Counted from the stretch's first letter, positions 7,395 through 16,210 are shown. The stretch is DNA of 64,000 nt from Nitrococcus mobilis Nb-231 (GCF_000153205.1 NZ_CH672427.1:643857-707856); one strand, 5' to 3'. Translations and numbers: made by a program. The notes: a model not told the origin generated them from the letters alone.

Positions 7395-7736
7395 ATGAAA
7401 CTAAACGGATGGCAACGGATCGGTGTCGTGGCCACAGCTCTGTGGATAGTCGCAGTCATTACTGTTGCGAGCGTGGAACGTTGGGGCAACCCAGCGTCCG
7501 TCTTCTCGTCAGAGTATGTCTTTCGCTTTGTCGAGCACATCCCGACTGCCGAACAACCCCTACGGAAGCCCGATTCAAAAACGGGAGAGTTGCGTGGGCC
7601 GACGCAGGTTGAGGCAAGCCTTTCGCCGTTGCCAATCCTTCGCGCTGCCCTTGTCCCACCCTTGGCCGCTTGGTTTCTTGCGTATCTAGTGGTGTGGACA
7701 GTTCAATGGGTCAAAAAAGGACTCAAGACCAGCTAA
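7395..7736 (+). CDS. Small two-helix membrane protein (cassette-like)
   Basis: 113 residues. Two hydrophobic segments (IGVVATALWIVAVITVAS near the N terminus and ALVPPLAAWFLAYLVVWTVQWV near the C terminus) flank a 55-residue polar, probably periplasmic loop, and the tail is basic (KKGLKTS). No known domain recognised. Proteins beginning MKLNGWQRIG with this layout are frequent as orphan small membrane proteins. I start it at ATG 7395, five bases after the core site GTTAGGT; an upstream in-frame ATG at 7332 lies inside the attC-like sequence. The 12 bases from GTTAGGT to CAT at its left edge recur inverted with one mismatch at 7761-7772. Confidence 0.6.
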   Translation: MKLNGWQRIGVVATALWIVAVITVASVERWGNPASVFSSEYVFRFVEHIPTAEQPLRKPDSKTGELRGPTQVEASLSPLPILRAALVPPLAAWFLAYLVVWTVQWVKKGLKTS

Positions 7737-7784
7737 AGAACGGCAATTGCGCCCGCAAACATGAAACCTAAGGTAAATAGGGGA

Positions 7785-8035
7785 CGGCAGCGGCTTGGCA
7801 ATGCCGCGTACTTTAGTGGGTGGGACCCCCACCTGGGTAACCGTTAGCCACGGGCCCGGTATTGAGCCTTGCTGCGCGCCTGGTAACAGGCGTGTAGATG
7901 CGTAGGTACAAGAGCAGGCGAGGTGCAAGGGTAACGGGTGAAGCCGACCTTGAAGGTGTAGAGCCCCGAAAAATTCAGTTGGAGAGTGCCGACGGGTTTG
8001 TCCCTCCGGCAGGCAACAACCCATGCCGCGTCAAG
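7785..8035 (+). ncRNA. Structured non-coding segment, possible group II intron 5' domain remnant
   Basis: No open frame is convincing. The segment has many short stems, for example GCCTGGTAACAGGC (about 7878-7891) and GCCGACGGG...CCCTCCGGC (about 7988-8011), and phrases such as GTGCAAGGGTAACGGGTGAAGCC. These recall domain I of bacterial group II introns, which often insert next to attC sites. No intron-encoded reverse transcriptase follows; the segment runs into a REP element and an IS4 scrap. Recognition is from memory of pattern only, so this is weak. Confidence 0.25.
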
Positions 8036-8040
8036 ATTGT

Positions 8041-8063
8041 AATAGGGGACAGACCACTGTTTT
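8041..8063 (+). repeat. REP-like element, single arm
   Basis: Identical over all 23 bases to the left arm of the pair at 5533-5555 (AATAGGGGACAGACCAC and the following six bases). No inverted partner is seen nearby. Confidence 0.75.
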
Positions 8064-8096
8064 ATCCTCAACAAAAAGCCTATACCCAGGCAAGTG

Positions 8097-8252
8097 CCGT
8101 CTCTCAATACTGTGTTACGCCTGATTGCTCAGCGCGGGGGCTTTCTCGCCCGCAAGCACGATGGCGAACCGGGAGCCAAAACCATCTGGCTCGGCCTGCA
8201 GGAGATCGCCGTCTTCGTCGAGGGTGCCCGCTATGCCCGACAGCTCAACTAG
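8097..8252 (+). pseudogene. IS4-family transposase C-terminal scrap
   Basis: The frame gives PSLNTVLRLIAQRGGFLARK, then HDGEPGAKTIWLGLQEIA and an RQLN stop. This matches the last 50 or so residues of IS4-type transposases (LIAQLGGFLARKGDGEPG-KT-WRGLQ). The catalytic core and the rest of the element are absent; a REP-like sequence directly precedes it. It is a relic of an older insertion. Confidence 0.75.
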
Positions 8253-8302
8253 GTATGACGATGTGTGTAATGGGATGGGTTAAAAGCCCCCCGGTTACCC
8301 AA

Positions 8303-8760
8303 TTAGAAGGCTAGCGCCAGCTCCAGAGCCAGCAGAGCGCAGCAGCTCAACATTATCTGGTTGCAGTAGTTCAAGTACTGTACGTAAGGCATAGTCCTGA
8401 CTGCCCCGCTTCCGCCGCTGCGGTATTGAACCTTCATTCCGTTGTTAACCAATTTCATCCCTCCATGATGCGAGGCATTTCGTATCGTACTGTCTAGGCA
8501 GTCGCAAATCGCAGAGAGCTCCTGCGTACTTTTGAAGGGAGCGCAACGATTGGCCTTATTCGTAGAAAGGTATTTCTTTAATGTCATTTGTTCGAACGTG
8601 TCGAAATCTCGGCCGCAACTTATGTTATTCAAACATGCAAGGACCACCACGGTAGTCGTAAGAGTCTCAAACGCATTGCCATAAAATAGCTTGGTTCTCG
8701 AAAACGCATATGATGACGCGACGTGGTTGTCCGGTATACCCAAGCCGCACTGCAAGTTCG
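8303..8760 (-). pseudogene. C-terminal half of IS5-interrupted gene
   Basis: It continues the frame of 9941-10676 once the IS5 element and one TTAG copy are removed: ...MSQTL + TNLQCGLGIPDN... The 152 codons encode a hydrophobic N-terminal stretch (LTTTVVVLACLNNISCG), a charged segment with an R-x4-H motif (IRNASHHGG) of the kind seen in HEPN-type proteins, a Tyr/Gly-rich loop, and a final hydrophobic helix rich in Cys and Leu. A TTG at 8755 could restart translation, but no strong ribosome site is seen. Function unknown. Confidence 0.6.
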
Positions 8761-8764
8761 TTAG

Positions 8765-9940
8765 GGAGACTCTGAACTATTCCCGGCCACGCCAGTATAA
8801 TTGCGGCATTGCCACCGACCCAGGCGGAACCGATGAAACAAACCACCTTTGCTTCGATGAGTTTTGCGGCCAAGAAGCGGCGCACGCGCCGGGAGAAGTT
8901 TCTCGCCGAGATGGAGCAGGTGGTGCCTTGGGCAAAACTGGTGGCGCTCATTGAGCCGCACTACCCCAAGGCGGGCCGGCGTGGTCGCCCGCCGATGCCG
9001 CTTGAGTCGATGCTGCGTATTTATTTCATGCAGCAGTGGTACGCGCTCTCCGACCCGGCCATGGAGGATGCGCTCTATGAGATCGAGTCGATGCGCCGCT
9101 TCGCCGGGCTTGAGCTCATCGACGACGCGCTGCCCGACGAGACCACGATTTTGAAGTTTCGCCGCCTGCTGGAGCGCCACGGCCTGACTGCCCAGATGAT
9201 GAACGTAATCCACGACGTGCTCGCCGAGCGCGGGGCGCTGCTCAAGGGCGGCACTATGGTCGATGCCACGATTGTGCACGCTCCGGCCTCGACGAAGAAC
9301 AAGGCGCGCCGGCGCGACCCGCAGATGCACCAGACGCGGAAGGGCAATCAGTGGTATTTCGGCATGAAGATCCACGTGGGGGCCGATGTCAACAGCGGCC
9401 TTGCTCACACGGTTTCGGTGACTGCAGCCAACGCCTCGGACATCAGCCAATTGCCGCGCCTGCTGCGCGAGGACGACCGCGCGGTCTTTGGTGATAAGGG
9501 CTACGTCGATAACACCCTTAAGCGCGCGGCGCGCCGGGCGGGTGTCTACTGGGGCGTGTCCTTGAAGGCAAGCTCCAAGCACAAACTCACCGGTGCGAAC
9601 AAGCGCACCAACCGCAAGCGCTCCTCGGTCCGTGCCCGGGTGGAGCACATTTTCCGGGTGATCAAGCGCCAATTCGGTTACACCAAGGTGCGCTACAAGG
9701 GGCTTGCCAAGAACGCCGCACAGGTGTTCACGCTGATCGGCCTGACGAACCTGTATCTGGTGAGGAGGCAACTGATGACGAGCTGACAGGCAAACTCCGC
9801 CTGCTTGCTCCGAAAAGGGGTTCAGCGGCGCCAAACGGCCCCGTAAATCAGCACTCGGCGGCGGGAAACCGAGCATTTTTACCCTTCCTCTCGTCAGAGA
9901 CGAATGCGTTTGACTTCAGCTCGAATAGTTCAGACGTTCC
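8765..9940 (+). mobile_element. Complete IS5-family insertion sequence (1176 bp)
   Basis: The ends are 18-bp imperfect inverted repeats: GGAGACTCTGAACTATTC at the left and GGAACGTCTGAACTATTC read inward from the right, with three mismatches. The 4-bp target duplication TTAG (8761-8764 and 9941-9944) fits the YTAR preference of IS5-group elements. One transposase gene fills the element. The insertion splits a minus-strand gene whose frame is restored exactly by excising it, which points to a fairly recent event. Confidence 0.93.
8833..9786 (+). CDS. IS5-family DDE transposase
   Basis: 317 residues starting MKQTTFASMSF at ATG 8833, preceded by AGGCGGA. The DDE catalytic residues are visible: first Asp in MVDATIVHAP, second in VFGDKGYVD, and Glu in RARVEHIFRVIKRQFG with the following Y-KVRYKG motif of the IS5 group. 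The N-terminal helix-turn-helix region (GRRGRPPMPLESMLRIYF) is intact. The gene appears full length, so the element may still be active. Confidence 0.95.
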   Translation: MKQTTFASMSFAAKKRRTRREKFLAEMEQVVPWAKLVALIEPHYPKAGRRGRPPMPLESMLRIYFMQQWYALSDPAMEDALYEIESMRRFAGLELIDDALPDETTILKFRRLLERHGLTAQMMNVIHDVLAERGALLKGGTMVDATIVHAPASTKNKARRRDPQMHQTRKGNQWYFGMKIHVGADVNSGLAHTVSVTAANASDISQLPRLLREDDRAVFGDKGYVDNTLKRAARRAGVYWGVSLKASSKHKLTGANKRTNRKRSSVRARVEHIFRVIKRQFGYTKVRYKGLAKNAAQVFTLIGLTNLYLVRRQLMTS

Positions 9941-10676
9941 TTAGAGTCTGTGACATATCATTGAAGCAAGAGAAGTATTCTTTGAACGTTTCGAAATAGC
10001 GCTCCAAATGCTCTTTCTGAAGGTTTTCTTTGTAGTAGTCACGAAAACGGCCTAATTGTTCGGGCTGTGTCTTTGCAAGGCGCTCGCATAACTCGGCTGC
10101 CTCCTGGAACAGATGATACTTATTCGGAAGAAGCATCCGGCTGCAAAAATCAAAAAGCACGTAATTCAATTGCGGCGTATCTTTGTACTCGCCGCCCCCA
10201 TACTCAGACAGAAACCTTTCCGCGATATCCGTCCGATCTCTTAGCGTAAGAGACCATCCCTTTTTTACGGTTGACCAAATCTCCGGTATGCCTTTCTGCT
10301 GTAACGCCCACTCCCGGTACTCATTCACAGAGGAAAACGCAGGCAACTCTATTCCGGAATTCCTTTGAGCCTTTGAGAGTTCACGTGTGTGCTCAAGAGA
10401 TGGGAAGGCGAGGTCACGGTGGATATCTTCTTCCGGGATTGGGAAATCAGGGCTCAAATTGACGACTGTTCCTTCGCCGCTGCCGGCCACACAGTTATAC
10501 AGTTCGCTGATCTCTACGGAAGCTGTTGCGGGAAAGCAATGCATCCCAATAACCATTTCCTCTTGGCATTCCATACACCTAAATGTGTGCTCTTGGTATG
10601 GGTTATGCCCTACCTGAATCCTTACGGTGTGAGCATGGTGGCAAGTAGCGCATTCCAAAAAATGCCGCACAATCAT
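9941..10676 (-). pseudogene. N-terminal half of IS5-interrupted zinc-ribbon gene
   Basis: The first 245 codons of a gene of 397 residues when rejoined with 8303-8760 (1194 nt in frame). The N terminus has two CxxC pairs about 20 residues apart (ECATCHHAH...RCMECQEE), a zinc-ribbon-like finger, then an aromatic, helix-rich region (YREWALQQKG, LFQEAAELCERLAKT, YFETFKEYFSCF). As it stands the frame runs a few codons into the IS and stops. Start ATG 10676 has GGGGGGCAGG upstream. It reads away from the integrase fragment at 10739, as the first cassette gene of an integron would. I do not recognise the family. Confidence 0.65.
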
Positions 10677-10738
10677 CCTGCCCCCCTTTCTAAATGCTTA
10701 GCTGTTACACGTCGAACCCAAGGATTGGGAAAAGCGTC

Positions 10739-10945
10739 ATGGCACAGGAGCCTCGCCTGCTCGATCAGGCCCGCGATCGCGTCCGCTTTCGCCACTACAG
10801 TATCCGCACCGAGCAAACCTATCTGGGATGGACTCGTCGTTTCATCCTCTTTTACAAAAAACGTCATCCGCGCGAGATGGGGACGCCGGAAGTCGAGAGA
10901 TTTCTCTCGGCACTGGCGACTGAGTACAACGTGCGGCCTGAATAG
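10739..10945 (+). pseudogene. Integron-type tyrosine recombinase (IntI), N-terminal fragment
   Basis: The frame from ATG 10739 gives PRLLDQARDRVRFRHYSIRT, EQTYLGWTRRFILFYKKRHP and REMGTPEVERFLSALATEYNV, then a stop three codons later. This is the N-terminal SAM-like DNA-binding domain of integron integrases; IntI1 has [29 protein letters not shown] and EVEAFLSWLA at the same places. The whole catalytic domain (R-H-R-Y) is missing, and the nrdB 3' end begins about 20 bases later, so the gene was cut by a deletion. It faces away from the cassette-like units on its left, the normal layout of intI and its array. Confidence 0.8.
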
Positions 10946-10966
10946 AAATTAGGCCCTCAGCACCCC

Positions 10967-12079
10967 CTACTCCCAACTCAACGCCCCACCCGTGCGATAT
11001 TCAGTGACCCGCGTCTCAAAAAAATTCTTCTCCTTTTTGAGATCCACCAGCTCGCTCATCCATGGCAGGGGGTTTTCGGCGCCCGGGAACGCCTCGGTGA
11101 GGCCGATCTGGGCAAGCCGCCGGTTGGTGATGAAGCGCAGGTATTCCTCGATCATAGCGGCGTTCAGGCCCAGCACGCCGCGCGGCAGGGTATCGCGGGC
11201 GTAGTCCACCTCCAGCGCCATGCTCTCGAGGATGGTGCGCTGGGCGGTGGCCTGAAACTCGGCGGTCCAGAGATGCGGGTTCTCCTGCTTGATCTGGTTG
11301 ATGACGTCGATGCCGAAGTTAAGGTGTATGGACTCGTCGCGCAGGATGTACTGAAACTGCTCGGCGGTGCCGGTCATCTTATTGCGCCGGCCCATCGCTA
11401 GTACCTGGGCAAAGCCGGTGTAGAAGAAGATCCCCTCGAAGCACACGTAGAAGGCGATCAGGTCGCGCAGCAGCCGCTGGTCCGCCGCCGGCGTGCCGGT
11501 GCGGAAGTCCGGGTCGCCGAGGCTTTCGGTGAACGGCAGCGCCCATTCCGCCTTGCGCGCCACCGAGGGCACCTCTCGGTACATGTTGAACACCTCGCCC
11601 TCGTCCATGGCCAGCGATTCGATGACGTACTGGTAGGCGTGCGTGTGCAGCGCCTCCTCGAAGGCCTGCCGCAATAGGTATTGCCGGCACTCGGGGTTGG
11701 TGATGTGGCGGTAGACGGCGAGCACCAGATTGTTCGCCACCAGAGAATCCGCCGTGGAGAAAAACCCCAGGCTGCGCTTGACGATGGTGCGTTCGTCCTC
11801 GGTCAGCCCGTCGCGGCGCTTCCACAGCTCGATGTCCCGGCCCATGGGGATCTCCTGGGGCATCCAGTGGTTGGCGCTGCCCTGCAGGTACTTCTCCCAC
11901 GCCCAGTGGTACTTGAACGGCACCAGCTGATTAAGGTCGGCGCGGCAGTTGATGATGCGCTTGTCGTCGACGCGGATCCGCGCGGCACCGCGCTCGGGCG
12001 CATCGAGGCCCGTGGGGCTGCTTGCAGCCGATACGGGTGTTTGGGCGGTTGCGGCGGCGGGCTCGTTCCAGTTCAGCAT
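10967..12079 (-). CDS. nrdB: Ribonucleoside-diphosphate reductase class Ia, beta subunit
   Basis: 370 residues. The di-iron tyrosyl-radical subunit supplies the radical to NrdA for deoxyribonucleotide synthesis. Iron ligands and radical tyrosine are recognisable: FFSTADSL with the first Asp, E-x2-H-x3-Y in [11 protein letters not shown] (Glu, His, radical Tyr), Glu in [11 protein letters not shown], and E-x2-H in [10 protein letters not shown]. The C terminus ends acidic/hydrophobic (GGALSWE) after YRTGG, as needed to dock on the alpha subunit. The first 35 residues are an Ala/Pro-rich extension. It lies 74 bp downstream of nrdA on the same strand, so it is probably co-transcribed and shares the riboswitch control. 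Confidence 0.95.
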   Translation of the reverse strand: MLNWNEPAAATAQTPVSAASSPTGLDAPERGAARIRVDDKRIINCRADLNQLVPFKYHWAWEKYLQGSANHWMPQEIPMGRDIELWKRRDGLTEDERTIVKRSLGFFSTADSLVANNLVLAVYRHITNPECRQYLLRQAFEEALHTHAYQYVIESLAMDEGEVFNMYREVPSVARKAEWALPFTESLGDPDFRTGTPAADQRLLRDLIAFYVCFEGIFFYTGFAQVLAMGRRNKMTGTAEQFQYILRDESIHLNFGIDVINQIKQENPHLWTAEFQATAQRTILESMALEVDYARDTLPRGVLGLNAAMIEEYLRFITNRRLAQIGLTEAFPGAENPLPWMSELVDLKKEKNFFETRVTEYRTGGALSWE

Positions 12080-12152
12080 GATCGGTATTCTCCTTCCTTG
12101 ATCTTAATGTGGTGCGTCACGACGGAGGCAAAAGCGAGTTTCGTACCCGCCC

Positions 12153-14969
12153 CTACTGGCAAGCCTCGCATTCCGGATCATCGACGGCGCAGGCCGGCGC
12201 CGCGGGTGCGGCGGCCACCCGGTTGAGGGCGCCGTCGGCGACGGTGGACTTCTCCACGTGCGTCGCCCCGAGCGAGCGCAGGTAATAGGTCGTCTTCAGT
12301 CCGCGGCGCCAGGCGTTGCGGTAGAGGGCATCGAGCTTCGGCCCCGAGGCCTCGGCCATGTAGAGGTTCAGCGACTGCGACTGATCGAGCCATTTCTGCC
12401 GACGGCTCGCGGCCTCCACCAGCCAGTTGGGGTCGATCTCGAAGGCCGTGGTATAGAGCGCCTTGATCGGCTCGGGTACCCGCTCGATGGCCTGCACGGA
12501 GCCGTCGAAGTATTTGAGATCGTTGACCAGCACCGCATCCCAGAGCCCGCGCGCCTTGAGCGCCTCGACCAGATGCGGATTCACCACGGTGAACTCGCCG
12601 GAGAGATTCGATTTCACGTAGAGGTTGCGGTAAGTGGGCTCGATGCTCGGCGAGACGCCGACGATGTTGGCGATGGTCGCGGTCGGCGCGATGGCCAAGC
12701 AGTTCGAGTTGCGCATGCCGGTGCGCCGGATGCGCTCGCGCAGGGCGTCCCAGTCGAGCGTGGTGGAGGTGTCCATGGTGAGCGGCTCGCCGCGCTGCTC
12801 GGCGAGCAGGCGAATCGAGTCGATGGGCAGGATGCCCCGGCTCCACAGCGACCCGGCGAAGCTCGCGTACGCGCCGCGCTCCTGCGCCAGCTCGCTGGAG
12901 GCCTGGATGGCGTAGTAGCTGATCGTCTCCATGGAACGATCGGCGAAATCCACCGCCTCCCGGGAGGCGTACGGCAGGCCGAGCCGATAGAGGGCGTCCT
13001 GAAAGCCCATCACCCCGAGTCCCACCGGCCGATGGCGCATGTTGGCGCGACGGGCCTGGGGGACGCTGTACCAGTTGATGTCGATGACGTTGTCGAGCAT
13101 GCGCATGGCGGTGCGCACGGTGCGCTCCAACCGCGCGGCATCGATGCCCTCGGCGCCGACGTGGGCGGCGAGGTTCACCGAACCGAGATTGCACACGGCG
13201 ATCTCATCGTCCGAGGTATTGAGCGTGATCTCGGTGCATAGGTTGGAGGAGTGCACCACGCCGGTGTGCTGCTGCGGCGAGCGGGCGTTGCAGGCGTCCT
13301 TGAAGGTGATCCAGGGATGGCCGGTCTCGAAGAGCATGCTGAGCATGCGCCGCCACAGTGCAACGGCGGAGACGCGCTTATAGTTGCGGAGCTCGCCGCG
13401 CTCGGCCTGCGCCTCGTATTCGCGGTAGTGGGCCTCGAATGCCGCACCGTAGAGATCGTGCAGATCGGGCGTCTCGTCCGGCGAGAACAAGGTCCAATCC
13501 GCCTCGTCGATCACCCGGCGCATGAACAAATCCGGCACCCAGTTGGCGGTGTTCATATCATGGGTGCGGCGGCGCTCGTCGCCGGTGTTCTTGCGTAATT
13601 CCAGGAACTCTTCGATGTCCAGGTGCCAAATCTCCAAGTAGGCACAGACCGCTCCTCGTCGCCTCCCCCCCTGATTGACCGCGACCGCCGTATCGTTGGC
13701 CACCTTGAGAAACGGCACCACACCCTGGGAGCGGCCGTTGGTGCCCTTGATGTGGGCACCGAGCGCGCGCACAGGGGTCCAGTCGTTGCCGAGCCCGCCG
13801 GCGAACTTGGAGAGCAGCGCATTGTCGCGGATGGCCGAGTAGATGCCGTCCAAATCGTCGGGGATTGTGCTGAGATAGCAGCTCGATAGCTGCGGGCGGC
13901 GCGTGCCGGCGTTGAACAGCGTGGGCGTGGAGCTCATGAAGTCGAACGAGGCGAGCAGCCGGTAGAATTCCGCGGCGCGCTCCTCGCGGTCGATCTCATT
14001 GAGCGCAAGGCCCATGGCCACCCGCATGAAAAACGCCTGCGGCAACTCGAAGTGCGTGCCGTCGTAGTGCAAAAAATAGCGATCATAGAGGGTCTGCAGG
14101 CCAAGGTAGCCGAACTGGCGATCGCGCGCCGGCTCGAGCACCCGTGCGAGCCGCTCCAGATCGAATTCGAGCAGCCTGGGGTCCAACAGTTCCAGTTCCA
14201 CCCCACGGCGCACGTAGGCGATGAAGTAGTCCGGATAGCGCTTGGCCATCTCTTCGAAGGTGGCCCCCGCCTCGACTCCACCGAGAAAACTCAGCGCCTC
14301 GCGGCGCAGCGTATCCAGCAGCAAGCCCGCGGCGACGTAGCTGTAGCCCGGCTCGCGTTCGATCAGCGTGCGGGCGCACATCACCAAGGCCGTGCCGAGC
14401 TCCGCCTCGGGAATCCCGTCATAGAGATTCCGGTGGGTCTCCGCAACGATCGCCTCCGGCTCCACCCCGGCGATGCGCTGGCAGGACTCCTCGACGATGC
14501 GGCGCAGACGGGCCTCGTCAAGCGGTACTTGGCCGCCGTCCGCCCGAGTCACGCGCAGGCGCTCGGCCTGCGCCGCCACAGGCTCGGCCTGGTCTTGCCG
14601 GGCGCGGGCTCGCTCCTCGCGGTAGAGCACGTAGGCACGCGCCACGCGGTGCTCCCCGGCGCGCATCAGCGCCAACTCGACCTGATCCTGGATATCCTCG
14701 ATGTGGACACGGCCGCCGGCGGGCTGGCGACGAGTCAGCGCCTCGACCACCTGGCCGACCAGGCGCTCTACCGTCTCGCGGATGCGTTGCGAACCCGAGG
14801 CGTTGGCGCCCTCGACGGCCAAATAGGCCTTGGTCATGGCGACCGTGATCTTGCCCGGGTCGAAGCCGGAGACCTGGCCGTCTCGGCGGATGACGTGAAG
14901 GTCTCTGGCGCGGGATTCAGGGTGTTCGAACGATTCAGCTGGCAGGGAAACGGCACTTTGAGCCGGCAT
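12153..14969 (-). CDS. nrdA: Ribonucleoside-diphosphate reductase class Ia, alpha subunit
   Basis: About 938 residues, longer than the 761 of E. coli NrdA because of N-terminal regulatory modules: an ATP cone (VIRRDGQVSGFDPGKITVAM) and a second cone-like repeat (LRVTRADGGQVPLDEARLRR). Catalytic residues are present: first active-site Cys in PQLSSCYLS, the N-x-C-x-E triad in SSNLCTEI, second redox Cys in EIAVCNLGSVNL, and a C-terminal CEACQ that receives electrons from thioredoxin or glutaredoxin. I start it at ATG 14969, which has GGAGG five bases upstream; the longer frame to 15020 lacks this. A cobalamin riboswitch lies just upstream. Confidence 0.95.
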   Translation of the reverse strand: MPAQSAVSLPAESFEHPESRARDLHVIRRDGQVSGFDPGKITVAMTKAYLAVEGANASGSQRIRETVERLVGQVVEALTRRQPAGGRVHIEDIQDQVELALMRAGEHRVARAYVLYREERARARQDQAEPVAAQAERLRVTRADGGQVPLDEARLRRIVEESCQRIAGVEPEAIVAETHRNLYDGIPEAELGTALVMCARTLIEREPGYSYVAAGLLLDTLRREALSFLGGVEAGATFEEMAKRYPDYFIAYVRRGVELELLDPRLLEFDLERLARVLEPARDRQFGYLGLQTLYDRYFLHYDGTHFELPQAFFMRVAMGLALNEIDREERAAEFYRLLASFDFMSSTPTLFNAGTRRPQLSSCYLSTIPDDLDGIYSAIRDNALLSKFAGGLGNDWTPVRALGAHIKGTNGRSQGVVPFLKVANDTAVAVNQGGRRRGAVCAYLEIWHLDIEEFLELRKNTGDERRRTHDMNTANWVPDLFMRRVIDEADWTLFSPDETPDLHDLYGAAFEAHYREYEAQAERGELRNYKRVSAVALWRRMLSMLFETGHPWITFKDACNARSPQQHTGVVHSSNLCTEITLNTSDDEIAVCNLGSVNLAAHVGAEGIDAARLERTVRTAMRMLDNVIDINWYSVPQARRANMRHRPVGLGVMGFQDALYRLGLPYASREAVDFADRSMETISYYAIQASSELAQERGAYASFAGSLWSRGILPIDSIRLLAEQRGEPLTMDTSTTLDWDALRERIRRTGMRNSNCLAIAPTATIANIVGVSPSIEPTYRNLYVKSNLSGEFTVVNPHLVEALKARGLWDAVLVNDLKYFDGSVQAIERVPEPIKALYTTAFEIDPNWLVEAASRRQKWLDQSQSLNLYMAEASGPKLDALYRNAWRRGLKTTYYLRSLGATHVEKSTVADGALNRVAAAPAAPACAVDDPECEACQ

Positions 14970-15065
14970 GGTCACCTCCGGTATCAGATCCTTCGATCGG
15001 AGGAACCCGCGCGCAGTCACCGGGCAGGGCAGCCCTTAAAGCGGAATGCACCCATACCGGGAGCC

Positions 15066-15215
15066 TTTGACGCGAAGGTCTCCTACAGTCGGACACCGCC
15101 GTAAACGGCGGCGCCCTTCGTCTCGGGTGGTGGTCGGGCTTCGCGGTCAAAACCGCATTACCGTTGCGCGACAGCCCCGGATTTGCACCGGTGTTCCCCA
15201 CCCCCTGCTCTACTA
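15066..15215 (-). promoter_or_regulatory. Cobalamin (B12) riboswitch controlling nrdAB
   Basis: On the minus strand the highly conserved core reads GGAACACCGGTGCAAATCC, then GGGGCTGTCGCGCAACGGTA; these are the B12-box phrases GGTGCAA-TCC and GCTG-C-CGCAACGGT. Further 3' are the paired arms GCCGCCGTTTACGGCGG and AGGAGACC, as in the P-stem closing region. About 100 bases of leader remain before the nrdA start, enough for a switch helix that hides the ribosome site. B12 binding should turn nrdAB off. That makes sense where a B12-dependent class II reductase exists elsewhere in the genome. Confidence 0.88.
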
Positions 15216-15283
15216 AATATAGGGCAGATAATAAGACTTAATCCCAATATATTGGGTATATGGGTCGAAGGCAAGATGATTGT

Positions 15284-16210
15284 TCAGGCTTCGAGCGGCT
15301 CGATTCCGCTCAGCCGCTCGGCGGTTACCGCGCGTGCAAGCCTCAGGAAGGCATCGATGAACGGGGCCTCCCGGCTCTCCTCCCGGACCGCGGCATACAA
15401 TGGGCTCCAGAGCCCGCTACGGCCCAAGGGGCGGGCGACCAGCTGTCCCTGATCCCGGTATTCGTCCAGCGCCCAGTTCGGCAGGGCCGCCACGCCGCGC
15501 CGGCTCACTACGAGCTGAATGATCATCACCGTGAGCTCCGAGGTACGCACGGCCGCCGGCTCCACGCCGGCCGGCTCGAGAAAGCGGGCGAACACATCCA
15601 GACGGCTGCGGCACACTGGATAGGTAATCAGCGTCGCGGCGGCCAGATCCTGCGGCGCCAACCAGGCCTTGCGCGCCAAGGGTGAGCCGGTATGCATCGC
15701 CAGGAGCACCTCGTGGCGGAACAGCGGCTCGTAGTGAATTCCCCGCAGATCCGGGTCCGGATCGGAGGTCACCACCAGATCGATTTCGCCACGCACCAAG
15801 GCCGGCAAAGGATGGAAGCTGAACCCGAGTGAGAGGTCCATTTCCACCCCCGGCCAGTCCTCGCGGTAGTGGTCCATGGTGGGCAGCAGCCACTGGAAGC
15901 AGCTGTGGCATTCGATGGCGATGTGCAGCCGGCCCTGCCGGCCGAGCGCCATGCCCGAGAGCCGCTGCTCGGCCGCCACCACTTCGGGCAACAGCCGCTC
16001 GGCTAGGTTCGCCAGCATTTCGCCGGCCGGACTGAAACGCAACGGCCGGGATTGGCGGAAGAACAGCGCCGTATCGAAGTGCTGCTCCAACGCCTTGATC
16101 TGGTGCGACAAGGCGCTTTGGGTGACATGCAGGCGCGTCGCGGCCCCGGCCAGACTGCCGGTGGCGCGAATCGCCTGCAAGGTACGTAGATGGCGGAGTT
16201 CCAGGTACAT
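15284..16210 (-). CDS. metR: LysR-type methionine regulator MetR
   Basis: About 308 residues. The N-terminal winged helix (LELRHLRTLQAIRATGSLAG, then VTQSALSHQIKALE and LFFRQSRPLRFSPAGE) and the effector domain match MetR, including the H-S-C-F-QWL-P segment (IAIECHSCFQWLLPTMD) typical of this regulator, which uses homocysteine as coinducer. It is divergent from metE with about 108 bp between starts, the classical metR-metE arrangement. I start at ATG 16210 (MYLELRHL, the usual N terminus) rather than the ATG at 16288, which would extend over the shared control region. No perfect TGAA-N5-TTCA operator is seen, only TGAA half-sites. Confidence 0.92.
   Translation of the reverse strand: MYLELRHLRTLQAIRATGSLAGAATRLHVTQSALSHQIKALEQHFDTALFFRQSRPLRFSPAGEMLANLAERLLPEVVAAEQRLSGMALGRQGRLHIAIECHSCFQWLLPTMDHYREDWPGVEMDLSLGFSFHPLPALVRGEIDLVVTSDPDPDLRGIHYEPLFRHEVLLAMHTGSPLARKAWLAPQDLAAATLITYPVCRSRLDVFARFLEPAGVEPAAVRTSELTVMIIQLVVSRRGVAALPNWALDEYRDQGQLVARPLGRSGLWSPLYAAVREESREAPFIDAFLRLARAVTAERLSGIEPLEA

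Noticed and set aside
8761-9876. Long minus-strand frame (371 codons) opposite the IS5 transposase
   Set aside because: It is the mirror of a G+C-rich transposase gene with clear DDE motifs; the translation is His/Arg/Leu-rich without any family feature.
14052-15104. 350-codon plus-strand frame opposite nrdA
   Set aside because: Antisense shadow of the strongly conserved nrdA gene. It also runs into the riboswitch.
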